NCBI GenBank assembly: GCA_025774935.1
Contig: JALGZK010000029.1
Span: 1-31,387 of the forward strand
Length of the DNA: 31,387 nucleotides
Source: a bacterium
GTDB taxonomy: Bacteria; Joyebacterota; Joyebacteria; Joyebacterales; Joyebacteraceae
Reading direction: 5' to 3'
Part shown: piece by piece, positions 1 through 7,315 of the stretch
Position numbering within the stretch: the first letter of the stretch is position 1
How the letters are laid out: each line of letters starts with the position of its first letter
The notes under the pieces: model-generated
What the model was told of the DNA's origin: nothing
Seen by the model: only the letters and a program-made list of their open reading frames with translations
The model's database searches: none
Translations under genes and position numbers: made by a program

Positions 1-89
1 GGGAGCAGGCGGCGGAGCTCGTGCGCAACGGTCAGCCCCCCGAACGAGCCCCCCAGAACAGCGATCCGCGTCCGCTTCGTGAGGGCCAT
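1..89 (-). CDS. NAD(P)/FAD-dependent oxidoreductase, N-terminal fragment (runs off the window)
   Basis: Reading the minus strand from an ATG at 87-89 gives 29 residues before the window edge. They contain a Rossmann dinucleotide-binding start, RIAVLGGSFGGLTVAHELRR, with the glycine pattern GGxFGG. This is typical of the sulfide:quinone reductase / type II NADH dehydrogenase group of flavoproteins. A good ribosome site (AAAGGAG, 7 nt before the ATG) supports the start. The rest of the protein, including catalytic cysteines that would separate SQR from NDH-2, is outside the window, so the substrate is open. Upstream lie a putative promoter (395-423) and the 80-nt hairpin element (289-368). Confidence 0.72.
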   Translation of the reverse strand, partial: MALTKRTRIAVLGGSFGGLTVAHELRRLL

Positions 90-288
90 CGTCGAGCTCC
101 TTTCACGCAGACGGGGGCACCAGGCAGTCCACGGAGCGCGCTGCTCGATCCGCTCCATCCACGGACACCGATCGCACGGGGCACACGGATGCAGCGCGAG
201 CGCCGTCGAGCTGAACGCGCTCCGAAGAGACGTACGCCCCGGCGGACCGGCGGGTGACCGCCACCCTGGGTGCAACCCTACGATGGGA
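90..288 (-). other. Non-coding leader of the oxidoreductase gene
   Basis: I see no convincing gene here. Open frames on the plus strand (21-257 and 79-492) have no ribosome site or recognisable protein character. If transcription begins near 388 on the minus strand, as the promoter at 395-423 suggests, this stretch is the distal part of a leader of about 300 nt. It has no visible similarity to the equivalent stretch 26548-26750 after the other copy of the 80-nt element. Confidence 0.4.
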
Positions 289-368
289 CTATGTGCGTCG
301 TTTGGTCGGGGCGAGAGGTGGTCAACCTCTGACTTCCTGCCCTCGGGCAGGGATGCTCAGCTGACTGC
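289..368 (-). ncRNA. 80-nt two-hairpin element, copy A (candidate leader RNA)
   Basis: Read on the minus strand it runs from GCAGTC (368) to CACATAG (289). It contains hairpin 1, CCTGCCCGAGGGCAGG, then AAGTC, then hairpin 2, AGAGGT-TGACC-ACCTCT, followed by CGCCCCGACCAAA. Copy B at 26468-26547 on the plus strand has the same 80-nt length with 8 differences by my alignment. Both stems are fully identical; two of the differences fall in the hairpin 2 loop. No Rfam family is recognised by eye. It could be a riboswitch-like leader, a small RNA or a dispersed repeat. Confidence 0.55.
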
Positions 369-394
369 GGGAGCCTCCAGCTACGAGGAACTCC

Positions 395-423
395 AGTCCA
401 GCTCCCACGGAAACTCACGTCAA
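395..423 (-). promoter_or_regulatory. Putative promoter upstream of element copy A
   Basis: On the minus strand TTGACG (423-418) and TGGACT (400-395) are separated by 17 bp. The -35 is good and the -10 is poor (3 of 6 matches). The geometry matches the promoter before copy B: 27 nt from the end of the -10 to the start of the element here, 28 nt there. Confidence 0.4.
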
Positions 424-516
424 GCGACGCGAGGTGGTCACCGTCGGCGCAGCTCTCCGTCCTCTGGCACTTGGTTCGGTTCAGGCGCATAGGTGCGCGG
501 CGGCAGACAGGAGGAG

Positions 517-1710
517 TCAGCGGACTTCGTTGCGGATCACAGTCCCGCCGTGAACCACAACCCTGACGTCGGTGAGGACACTGAGGTCCTCGAGCGGGTT
601 CCCGTCGACCACGAACACGTCGGCGGTCTTGCCCACCTCGAGAGTGCCGAGCTCATCCTCCAGCCCGCACACGCGCGCCGCGTTCCTGGTGGACGCGACG
701 ACGATCTGCCCGGGGGACATTCCGGCCTCCGACATGCGCGTGATCTCGTGCATCGGCATCCCGAGCTCGAAGTGGGGGAATCCGTTCTGTGGGATGTCGG
801 TGTAGTCGTTGCCCATCGCCACCTTGCCGCCCGCCGCGGCGAAACGGCCGAGGTTGCTCTGGGCGCCAGCCAAGACACCGTACGCCTCCATCACGGTGAG
901 AGTCGTGACCAGATAGATGTCGGCGGCTATCATCTGCTGAATCAACGCGTCGGGCATCGAGTCCCACGGCACGTGGGCGACGTCGTCCACGCCGGCGTCG
1001 ACCACTACCTGCATGAACCCGGCCTCCGTGATGTGCGCGGTGACGAGCGCGCCCCGTGCGTGCGCCGTCTCGGCGATGGCCGAGAGCTCCTCAAAGGTCA
1101 TGACCGGCAGGTTCGTGGCCGGACCGTAGCCGTCCTCCATCGTGGCCTTGATGAGGTCGGCACCCTGGTCGAGCTCGTCCTCGGCCTTCTGCCGCGCATC
1201 GTCCGGCGACGTGACGTGGAGCCACCCGTAGCCACCCGGCGGCGAGATCATCCAGCCCGCGGAGACGAGACGCGCGTACCCGGGCTCGCTCCAATCGCTG
1301 TCGCGCATGGCGATGAGCTCGGCCAGCGTGTGCTGCTGGGAGAAGATGCCCTCGTCGCGAACGGTTGTCACTCCGGCCTGAGCCCAGGTGGTCAGGTTCC
1401 CGGCCGAGTACGCGTTGTGCACGTGGGCGTTGATGAAGCCCGGGAGGATCGTCCCTCCCCCGACGTCGACCGTCGGCGCCCCCGACGGAACGTCGACCTC
1501 GCCTCGGGCGCCAACGGCGGTGATCTTCGCGCCGCTCATTACGACGACGGCGTCTGGCAGCGGGTCCGCTCCGGTGCCGTCTATGAGCGTCCCGTTCGTG
1601 AGGACGAGTGTGGGAGGATCGTTCGGGACCGAGGAGGGACCGCTACAGGTTGTGGTGCAGGCAGTCATGACCAGTGCTCCGAGGGCGATCGCCAGCAGCT
1701 TCGAACGCAT
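517..1710 (-). CDS. Secreted or lipoprotein metal-dependent amidohydrolase
   Basis: A 397-residue protein of the imidazolonepropionase/prolidase-like amidohydrolase superfamily, which hydrolyses C-N bonds of cyclic or peptide-like substrates. The ATG at 1708-1710 is chosen because GGAGGAACAG sits directly before it and a signal sequence follows. Cys18 in VMTAC is a plausible lipobox. Visible metal ligands are H96 and H98 (HVH), K188 (DLIKAT, the usual carboxylated lysine), H226 (TAHI), H246 (VAHV) and D302 (GNDYTD), so the site looks complete. The C-terminal part returns to the beta-sandwich (GKTADVFVVDGNPLEDL). It is 230 bp downstream of the glycan cluster with a hairpin between, so it may be a separate unit. 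The exact substrate cannot be read from sequence. Confidence 0.9.
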   Translation of the reverse strand: MRSKLLAIALGALVMTACTTTCSGPSSVPNDPPTLVLTNGTLIDGTGADPLPDAVVVMSGAKITAVGARGEVDVPSGAPTVDVGGGTILPGFINAHVHNAYSAGNLTTWAQAGVTTVRDEGIFSQQHTLAELIAMRDSDWSEPGYARLVSAGWMISPPGGYGWLHVTSPDDARQKAEDELDQGADLIKATMEDGYGPATNLPVMTFEELSAIAETAHARGALVTAHITEAGFMQVVVDAGVDDVAHVPWDSMPDALIQQMIAADIYLVTTLTVMEAYGVLAGAQSNLGRFAAAGGKVAMGNDYTDIPQNGFPHFELGMPMHEITRMSEAGMSPGQIVVASTRNAARVCGLEDELGTLEVGKTADVFVVDGNPLEDLSVLTDVRVVVHGGTVIRNEVR

Positions 1711-1864
1711 CTGTTCCTCCGCGTTGGCTGGTGCTGCGCCAGCCGGCCGTGGGGGGTACACCGGTCGACCCTTCACCGTATCTGACAACGCCTCGCGCCC
1801 CCGGGTTGGCCGCCTGAAACCGGCCGCCCGAGGCGGGAAACGGCCCAGCGAGCCTGACAGAGCG

Positions 1865-1889
1865 GACCCGGGGCCTGCGGTCCCGGGTC
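1865..1889 (-). terminator. Hairpin between the aminotransferase and amidohydrolase genes
   Basis: GACCCGGG (1865-1872) pairs perfectly with CCCGGGTC (1882-1889) around a 9-nt loop. It follows the last gene of the glycan cluster on the minus strand. No T-run follows, so it may be a weak or Rho-assisted terminator. Confidence 0.35.
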
Positions 1890-1940
1890 TCATGCCTCCG
1901 TCCTCTGTCGTCGCACTGCGCCCGACAGGACGCCGACGCC

Positions 1941-3074
1941 TCACCCCCGCTCGGCCTCGATCGCACTCACAACGCGGCCGAGCTGATCGTCGGTGAGCTC
2001 GGGGTAGAGAGGCAGACTCAGACAGGTCCGCGCCACCTCCTCGGTCACCGGCAGGTCGCCCGCGGCGAACCCCATCGCGCCGAACGGCTTCTGGAGGTGG
2101 ATGGGAACCGGGTAGTGCTGCGATGTCAGAATGCCGCGCTCATTCAGCGCCTCGGCCAAGGCGTCGCGGCGCTCGTCCCGGATCACGTAGAGATGATACA
2201 CGTGCTTCCCGTCCGTCACTTCCCGTGGAAGCGTGACCCGGGTGTCGGCGAGCCTCCGGTCGTACTCGGCCGCGAGCGCGCGGCGCGTGTCGTTCCATGA
2301 GTCCAGGTGCCTGAGCTTCGCGCTCAGGATGGCTCCCTGGAGTCCGTCCATCCTGTAGTTGTAGCCGATGAAGTCGTGACGGTACCGCCGGTCCTGACCG
2401 TGGTCACGGAGCATCCGGACCCGCGCGGACAGCTCGGGGTCGTTGGTCGTGACGGCCCCGGCCTCGCCGAAGGCTCCGAGGTTCTTCGTCGGATAGAAGC
2501 TGAAGCAGGCGATCGAGCCCATTGACCCCGCACGGCGCCCCTTGTACTCGGCGCCCGGCGCGTGCGCGCAGTCCTCGACGACAGGGATGCCGCGCCGCGC
2601 CGCGATCTCGAGGATCGGGTCCATGTCGGCGCACTGGCCGTACAGGTGAACGAGCACGATCGCTTTCGTGCGATCGGTCAGGGCGGCCTCGAGCCTGTCG
2701 GGATCGAGCGTGTACGAGTCCGGGTCGACATCGACGAACACCGCCCGCGCGCCGAGATACAGGACGGGCCACGCGGTCGCCACGAAACTCATCGACACCG
2801 ATACGACCTCGTCGCCTGGACCGACGCCGAGGACGCTCATCGCCAGATGGAGCGCGCTCGTGCCGCTGCTGACCCCGACACACTCACCGACCCCGCAGTA
2901 GGTCGCGAACTCGCTCTCGAACCGGCGCACGGCGGGGCCGTTCGAGAAGCCGACGTCGTCGAGCACCGAGTCGATCGCCTCGTGGATCTCGCCTTCCATC
3001 GACGCGACCTGCGCTCTCAGATCGATGATCGGGACGCCCGCGCCCGGAGAACCGGGTCCGTCGCTCTTCGCCAT
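1941..3074 (-). CDS. DegT/DnrJ/EryC1/StrS-family sugar aminotransferase
   Basis: A 377-residue PLP enzyme that transfers an amino group to a keto-sugar nucleotide for surface polysaccharide or glycoprotein glycans. Family marks are GVSSGTSALHLAM (phosphate-binding, near residue 67), VVEDCAHAPGA (PLP-ring Asp, near 166) and the Schiff-base lysine K197 in FSFYPTKNLGAFGEAG. Full family length. The start at 3074 has a GAGAGGTG ribosome site. It ends the run of glycan genes and is separated from the upstream glycosyltransferase stop by only 12 nt, so it is probably co-transcribed. Together with the acyltransferase at 3871 it suggests an N-acylated amino sugar. The keto-sugar precursor enzyme is not in the window. 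Confidence 0.93.
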   Translation of the reverse strand: MAKSDGPGSPGAGVPIIDLRAQVASMEGEIHEAIDSVLDDVGFSNGPAVRRFESEFATYCGVGECVGVSSGTSALHLAMSVLGVGPGDEVVSVSMSFVATAWPVLYLGARAVFVDVDPDSYTLDPDRLEAALTDRTKAIVLVHLYGQCADMDPILEIAARRGIPVVEDCAHAPGAEYKGRRAGSMGSIACFSFYPTKNLGAFGEAGAVTTNDPELSARVRMLRDHGQDRRYRHDFIGYNYRMDGLQGAILSAKLRHLDSWNDTRRALAAEYDRRLADTRVTLPREVTDGKHVYHLYVIRDERRDALAEALNERGILTSQHYPVPIHLQKPFGAMGFAAGDLPVTEEVARTCLSLPLYPELTDDQLGRVVSAIEAERG

Positions 3075-3086
3075 CGATGCACCTCT

Positions 3087-3788
3087 CTACTTCCGAATCC
3101 GGAGCCCGAGGAGGACGAAGGGACGCAGCATCCGCCACCAGCCGACGACGGGGCGGATCTTCGTGTACTCGACGCCCCTCTCCCCGGGGTATCGCTTTGT
3201 CACCGGCACCTCGGCCACGGCGTACCTCAACGTGTAGGCCTTCCAGTGCACGTAGTACTCGAGCTCATACGTGTCCAGCCAGTCCTGCTCGATGTCGATC
3301 CTGGGATCGTCGAGGAGGCTGATCCTGTAGGCTCGAAAGCCGTTCGTGAGGTCGGTGCAGCGACGCCTCGTGTACGCGCTGAACAGGAAGCTCAGTAGCC
3401 GTATCGATGCCCGCCGGAAGAGCGGGAGGTTCGGACTCGCGCCCCCGGGAAGGAAGCGGCTGCCCTGCACGTAGTCCGCACCGCCGGTGACGATGGCATC
3501 GACCAGGCGGGGCACCTCGGCCGGGTCGTCCTTGCCGTTCCCGGCCATGACGACGAGGATGTCGTGCCCGTGCTCGCGGGCGTACCCGACGCAGCGCCTG
3601 ATACAGGCGCCGATGCCCCTCCGCTGCTGGTCCAGCACCTCGATCCCGCGAGCCCGAAGGATGTTGGGCCCGTCGTCGGTGGACCCGTCGTTGACGGCCA
3701 GGATCTTGTCCGCGACCGGCAGGCTGAGCTGATCGACCCAAGCCTCGAACTTCGGTCCCTCATTGTAGAACGGGAACATCAGGAGCAC
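3087..3788 (-). CDS. Family 2 glycosyltransferase, DPM1-like
   Basis: Soluble GT-A glycosyltransferase of about 233 residues. It starts FPFYNEG, then AVNDGSTDDG (nucleotide-binding), MAGNGKDDPAEVPRL in the place of the usual DADxQDDP metal motif, and QGSRFLPGG. Relatives transfer sugars from nucleotide donors to polyprenyl phosphate or glycans. The start is uncertain: the open frame continues upstream over the 3' end of the acyltransferase gene (its stop is at 3871-3873), but the conserved fold begins only at about 3785. I chose a GTG at 3786-3788; no strong ribosome site precedes it, and GGGGGTGG lies about 50 nt further upstream. It sits inside the glycan operon. Confidence 0.85.
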   Translation of the reverse strand: MLLMFPFYNEGPKFEAWVDQLSLPVADKILAVNDGSTDDGPNILRARGIEVLDQQRRGIGACIRRCVGYAREHGHDILVVMAGNGKDDPAEVPRLVDAIVTGGADYVQGSRFLPGGASPNLPLFRRASIRLLSFLFSAYTRRRCTDLTNGFRAYRISLLDDPRIDIEQDWLDTYELEYYVHWKAYTLRYAVAEVPVTKRYPGERGVEYTKIRPVVGWWRMLRPFVLLGLRIRK

Positions 3789-3870
3789 GCGGACACCCGG
3801 GTAGATCGTGTCGCCGCTGTTATTCGGACTCGTCGAGGAGATCGAACCACCCCCGTTTCGACGGCGCGCT

Positions 3871-4347
3871 CTACTCCGTCGCCTTGCGGAGGAAGCGCGC
3901 CGGATTACCGATCCAGAGCTCGCCCTCGGGCACGTCCTTCGTGACGACCGCGCCCGCTCCGATGGCCGCATTCCGCCCGATGGTGATGCCACAGAGGATC
4001 ACCGCCCCGGAGCCGATGTACGCTCCGTCCTCGACGTAGGTCGGCACGACCTCCCAGTCCTCCTCGGTCTGCAGCTCTCCCGCCTCGTTGACGGCACGCG
4101 GGTTCAGTGTGTTCGTGAACATGACACCGTGGCCCACGAACACGGCGTCCCCGATGTGGACGCCCTCGCAGATGAACGTGTGGCTCGAGATCTTGCAGCG
4201 CTTCCCGATGACGGCGTTCTTCTGCACCTCGACGAAGGCGCCGAGCTTCGTTCCGTCGCCGATCTTGCAGCCGTACAGGTTGACGAACCCGAAGATCTTG
4301 ACGTCACGACCGAGCTCGACATCATCCGTGATCCGGCAGTAGTCCAT
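3871..4347 (-). CDS. Left-handed beta-helix N-acyltransferase (WbbJ/WbpD/FdtC-like)
   Basis: A 158-residue hexapeptide-repeat acyltransferase. The repeated I/V-G-x-x-x pattern is clear (IGDGTKLG, VIGKRCKI, HIGDAVFVGHGVMFTN, YIGSGAVI, TIGRNAAIGAGAVVTKDV), and it ends with the family signature GNPARFLRK. It would acetylate or formylate the amino group of a nucleotide amino sugar, the step after a DegT aminotransferase, which is encoded two genes downstream. The ATG at 4345-4347 has GGGAG about 7 nt before it. Length is normal for the family. The donor (acetyl-CoA or another acyl donor) and exact sugar are not determinable. Confidence 0.92.
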   Translation of the reverse strand: MDYCRITDDVELGRDVKIFGFVNLYGCKIGDGTKLGAFVEVQKNAVIGKRCKISSHTFICEGVHIGDAVFVGHGVMFTNTLNPRAVNEAGELQTEEDWEVVPTYVEDGAYIGSGAVILCGITIGRNAAIGAGAVVTKDVPEGELWIGNPARFLRKATE

Positions 4348-4376
4348 TCGCTAGCTCCCTGCCTCGCGAGACGCGA

Positions 4377-5369
4377 TCACCCTTCCTGTGAATCCTCGAC
4401 GACGTTCTTCCGTTCCTCGTCCGCGATCATCACCGAGCTGTTCCTCTCCTCGAGCACGTAGTAGAGCGGACGATCCGTCACCTCCGCGAGCAGACGTCCG
4501 ACGTACTCGCAGAGCATCGACAGGATGAGGAAGAGGATGAGGAACATCACGGACGTCTGTAGGGACAGCGTTGCCCATCCCGGGACGACGTTCGCGTCGA
4601 AGAGACGAACGAGCAGAACGTACGCCGCGTAGAGACCCGACACGATGCTCAGGCCGAGAGCCAGCAGGCTGACCCAGCGGAGCGGAAGCGTCGAGTTGGC
4701 GACCGTCATGCTGATCGCAGTCCGGATCGCCTCCCACAGGCTCTTCCTCCTCGGCGGCGTCCGGCGGTGGGCGAACGAGTACGTGAAGCTCTGGCTACCG
4801 TAGCCGACGTAGGCCGTGAAGGTCCTCAGGTAGCGGAACTGGTCCTTGATGCGGATCATGGCGTTCAAGGCCTGACGGCTGAACACCCGGAAGTCGGTCG
4901 AGTTCCGCGGGAGCTCGATCTTGAGCATCCGGTTGAAGTACCAGTAGAAGATCCGCGTGCCGATCCTCCTCAGGAGCGGATCTCCCGCTCTGCTGGTGCG
5001 GACTCCGAAGACCACCCCCACCCCGGTGCGGCACTGCTCGACGATCTGCGGGATCAGTTCCGGCGGGTCCCTGTCCGGGAGCATCACGACGATGAAGTCG
5101 CCTATCACGGAGTCCAGGCCCGCCGAGAGCGCCGTCTCCCGTCCGAATGATCTCGACAGCAGGATCAACCGCGCGCACTCGTGTGTCTTGAGCGCCTGGG
5201 TGACCTTCGCCGCCGTGTCGTCGGTGGAACCGTCGTCGACGAGAACGAGCTCGTAGTTCACGTACTCGCGCTTCAGTACGCCGATGACGTCGTCGATGTA
5301 GCCCTCGACGATGTCCGCGTCGTTCCAGAGCGGCGCGACAACCGAGACGAAGCAGTCCGAACGTGGCAT
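4377..5369 (-). CDS. Membrane-anchored family 2 glycosyltransferase (GtrB/ArnC-like)
   Basis: A 330-residue protein with an N-terminal GT-A domain (SVVAPLWNDAD, LVDDGSTDDT, LLSRSFGRETALSAG) and two C-terminal membrane helices, near residues 230-260 and 270-300. This is the layout of enzymes that load a sugar onto undecaprenyl phosphate. The usual DADLQDPPE motif reads MLPDRDPPE, lacking the first aspartate. The ATG at 5367-5369 overlaps the upstream stop by one base (TGATG), and GGGAG lies 7 nt before it. A GTG one codon earlier is the alternative start. The overlap implies translational coupling to the FAD oxidoreductase. The small transporter at 6832 could flip its lipid-linked product. Confidence 0.9.
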   Translation of the reverse strand: MPRSDCFVSVVAPLWNDADIVEGYIDDVIGVLKREYVNYELVLVDDGSTDDTAAKVTQALKTHECARLILLSRSFGRETALSAGLDSVIGDFIVVMLPDRDPPELIPQIVEQCRTGVGVVFGVRTSRAGDPLLRRIGTRIFYWYFNRMLKIELPRNSTDFRVFSRQALNAMIRIKDQFRYLRTFTAYVGYGSQSFTYSFAHRRTPPRRKSLWEAIRTAISMTVANSTLPLRWVSLLALGLSIVSGLYAAYVLLVRLFDANVVPGWATLSLQTSVMFLILFLILSMLCEYVGRLLAEVTDRPLYYVLEERNSSVMIADEERKNVVEDSQEG

Positions 5370-6508
5370 CACATGACTCCCATCCTACCGTACCGCTTGT
5401 CCTCGTACTCGATGACGTCGTAGATGTTGTCGATCTTCCCGCCCATCATGCAGGTGAGGCCGGGCAGTCCCCAGTCGGCCAGGTAGAGAACGGGCCGGCT
5501 GTCGTCGACCTCGCTCTTCGGAAGCACCGTCTTGACCTCCCAGAGCGAGTCCACGTGCCGGCATTCCTCCAGACTGGGGATGTAGCGCGACGCGTCCTTG
5601 ATCATGTGTACCGCGCGAGAGACCTTCGGGACCCTGGCGAAGTACTCGTACGGGTCGCGATACGGGTCCTTGCTCGAGTCCATCCACTCGCAGTGTGGCG
5701 TGTACCGAACGTGCGACAGCGTGTACAGCCCGAGCGGTGGAAAGGGCATGAACGAGAAGAACGGGCCGCACATCATCGTCACGCTGAGGTTCGCAAGCTC
5801 CGCCGGCATCTCGATGAGCGCCATCTCCGTGAGCTCGTGCTTCAGGTAGATGCTCGGAAGGCCGGACGCGACGAGCATCTTGTTGAGCCTCGAGTATGTG
5901 CAGTTGAGGACGGAGCGTGCGGCGATGCGCTCGGCTCCATTCGGAGACTCGGTCGACACCTCCAGGAGCGAGTTCTCCGACGGTGAGACCGTGAGCGCCT
6001 CGGTGCGGAGGCGGACCTCCACGTCGGCCTCGCGCAGCCGCTCGTGCATCATGTCTCTGAGCTTCACGGGGTCGAAGGCGTACTCGCGGACGGCGAACAC
6101 CGCCTCTACGAGATCGGGATTGAAGAGCTCCGCGACCTCCTGAGGCGCGGGCTCGATCGGGGCGCCGATCCGCTCGCAGAACCGCCGGAACTGCGAGGCG
6201 GTCACCTTCGAGAAGAGCCTGCCGATGCCGTAGTACTTCTGGAAGTCGTCCACGATGCAGTCGCGGTAGCCCTCAACGAACCGAGGGAAGTTCACGCGGC
6301 AGCGGAGCGCCGTCAGCAGACTTCGAGGGTAGTGATAGCCGTTGTGCACGCGGGCCTGATTGACGTACGAGGCCCTCTGGAGGAGCTCCGATTCGCGCTC
6401 GAGAACCACAGGGTGCAGCCCGAGCTCGCGCTTCAGGTGGAGGGCGACGGCGCAACCGAAGAACCCGCCCCCCACAATGATGGCATCGCAGTCGGCACTC
6501 CGCGCCAT
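5369..6508 (-). CDS. FAD-dependent oxidoreductase of the DAO family
   Basis: A 379-residue flavoprotein. The N-terminus has the dinucleotide-binding pattern DAIIVGGGFFGCAVALHLK (GGGFFG near residues 13-18), and the C-terminus ends in a short FAD-contact segment (LYLADWGLPGLTCMMGGKIDN). Its relatives oxidise amino or hydroxy groups, but proteins of this type in polysaccharide loci have no firmly assigned reaction. The ATG at 6506-6508 is preferred over an upstream TTG because AAGGGG lies 9 nt before it. It is first in the run of glycan genes, with a putative promoter at 6619-6647, and overlaps the next gene by one base. Substrate is unknown. Confidence 0.85.
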   Translation of the reverse strand: MARSADCDAIIVGGGFFGCAVALHLKRELGLHPVVLERESELLQRASYVNQARVHNGYHYPRSLLTALRCRVNFPRFVEGYRDCIVDDFQKYYGIGRLFSKVTASQFRRFCERIGAPIEPAPQEVAELFNPDLVEAVFAVREYAFDPVKLRDMMHERLREADVEVRLRTEALTVSPSENSLLEVSTESPNGAERIAARSVLNCTYSRLNKMLVASGLPSIYLKHELTEMALIEMPAELANLSVTMMCGPFFSFMPFPPLGLYTLSHVRYTPHCEWMDSSKDPYRDPYEYFARVPKVSRAVHMIKDASRYIPSLEECRHVDSLWEVKTVLPKSEVDDSRPVLYLADWGLPGLTCMMGGKIDNIYDVIEYEDKRYGRMGVM

Positions 6509-6618
6509 ACGCTGGATCCCCTTCAACGGAGCCTCGATCGACCCCGGGTGGATCTGCGGGACGTCCCGCCATCGGCACCAGGACGGCCCGACGCCGCCTC
6601 CGCGTGCCTGTCCTCTGG

Positions 6619-6647
6619 AGTGTAGACGAATGCCGCACGGGCCACAA
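6619..6647 (-). promoter_or_regulatory. Putative promoter of the glycan operon
   Basis: On the minus strand TTGTGG (6647-6642), a 17-bp spacer and TACACT (6624-6619). The leader to the start codon at 6508 would be about 105 nt. The -35 is weak. Confidence 0.4.
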
Positions 6648-6831
6648 GGCGGATCCCCCCGCCCGCGGGCCGACGATGCGACGGAGGCCGGGGGTCGCCG
6701 ACCGCCCAGACGACTCCAGCGCGACGGGCCGGACGATCTCGTTTCGCTGCCCTGACCGTCTTTCGCTGTGATACGATCGACGGCAATCCTGGAACGTGAC
6801 TCGAGTCTGAACCGACAGGAGGGACGTGACC

Positions 6832-7191
6832 ATGAAGGGAGTGCCGCTCATCCTCTCGGCAGTCCTGCTGGGCGCGATCGCCCAGGTCGTCCTCAAGCGA
6901 GGGATGCAGATCTACGGTGAGGTCTCGGCGGGTGGAGTGTGGGGGCAGCTCATCCCGATACTGAAGGTGCCGCAGGTGCTCATAGGCTTCCTCCTGTACG
7001 GCCTGAGCTCCGTACTCTGGATCGCGGTCGTGTCGAACGTCGATCTCAGTCTCGCGTATCCAATGGTGAGCGTTGCCTACGTCGTCGTCTTCCTGGCCTC
7101 GTGGCTCCTCCTGGGCGAACAGATCTCACCGCTCAGGACGACGGGACTCGCCGTGATCGTTACGGGGGTCATCATCATCTCCAGGAGCTAG
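6832..7191 (+). CDS. Small EamA/SMR-type membrane transporter (ArnE/ArnF-like)
   Basis: A 119-residue protein with four hydrophobic segments (residues about 2-22, 38-60, 66-90 and 97-118). It carries the EamA/DMT pattern, including SLAYPMVSVAYVVVFLASW and LLLGEQISPLRTTGLAVIVTG. Half-size members with this sequence act as paired flippases for lipid-linked sugars or as small multidrug transporters. Divergence from a glycan operon with a GtrB/ArnC-like transferase favours the flippase role (inference). The ATG at 6832 is preferred over a GTG at 6826 because AGGAGG lies 9 nt before the ATG. A strong hairpin terminator follows. Confidence 0.85.
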   Translation: MKGVPLILSAVLLGAIAQVVLKRGMQIYGEVSAGGVWGQLIPILKVPQVLIGFLLYGLSSVLWIAVVSNVDLSLAYPMVSVAYVVVFLASWLLLGEQISPLRTTGLAVIVTGVIIISRS

Positions 7192-7216
7192 GCACACGCT
7201 CGACGTGGACGTGCGA

Positions 7217-7242
7217 AGGCCCGGGACCAGGGTCCCGGGCCT
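7217..7242 (+). terminator. Intrinsic terminator after the small transporter gene
   Basis: A 12-bp perfect stem, AGGCCCGGGACC with GGTCCCGGGCCT, around a 2-nt loop, followed by CCTCTTC. It lies between convergent genes and could act on both strands. A second hairpin at 7256-7283 (CTCTCCG with CGGAGAG, inner CCGGC-GTCA-GCCGG on the minus strand) is closer to the minus-strand gene ending at 7316. Confidence 0.7.
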
Positions 7243-7315
7243 CCTCTTCGCCTCACTCTCCGCTCCCGGCTGACGCCGGAGAGCGGCCTCGCAAGTCACG
7301 TGCTCCAGTCCCGGG

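Noticed and set aside
301-345. SAM-I riboswitch, suggested by GAGAGGTGG on the plus strand
   Set aside because: None of the other SAM-I core segments or the kink-turn context is present, and the hairpins are complete without them.
278-490. Minus-strand ORF of 70 aa over the element, similar in peptide to an ORF at 26286-26708
   Set aside because: The similarity is confined to the 80-nt element, the differences do not follow codon degeneracy, and there is no ribosome site; RNA structure explains it better.
493-1785. Long plus-strand ORF of 430 aa
   Set aside because: It is antisense to the amidohydrolase, whose ribosome site, signal peptide and full metal-ligand set are clear; the shadow has Arg/Val/His-rich low-information sequence.
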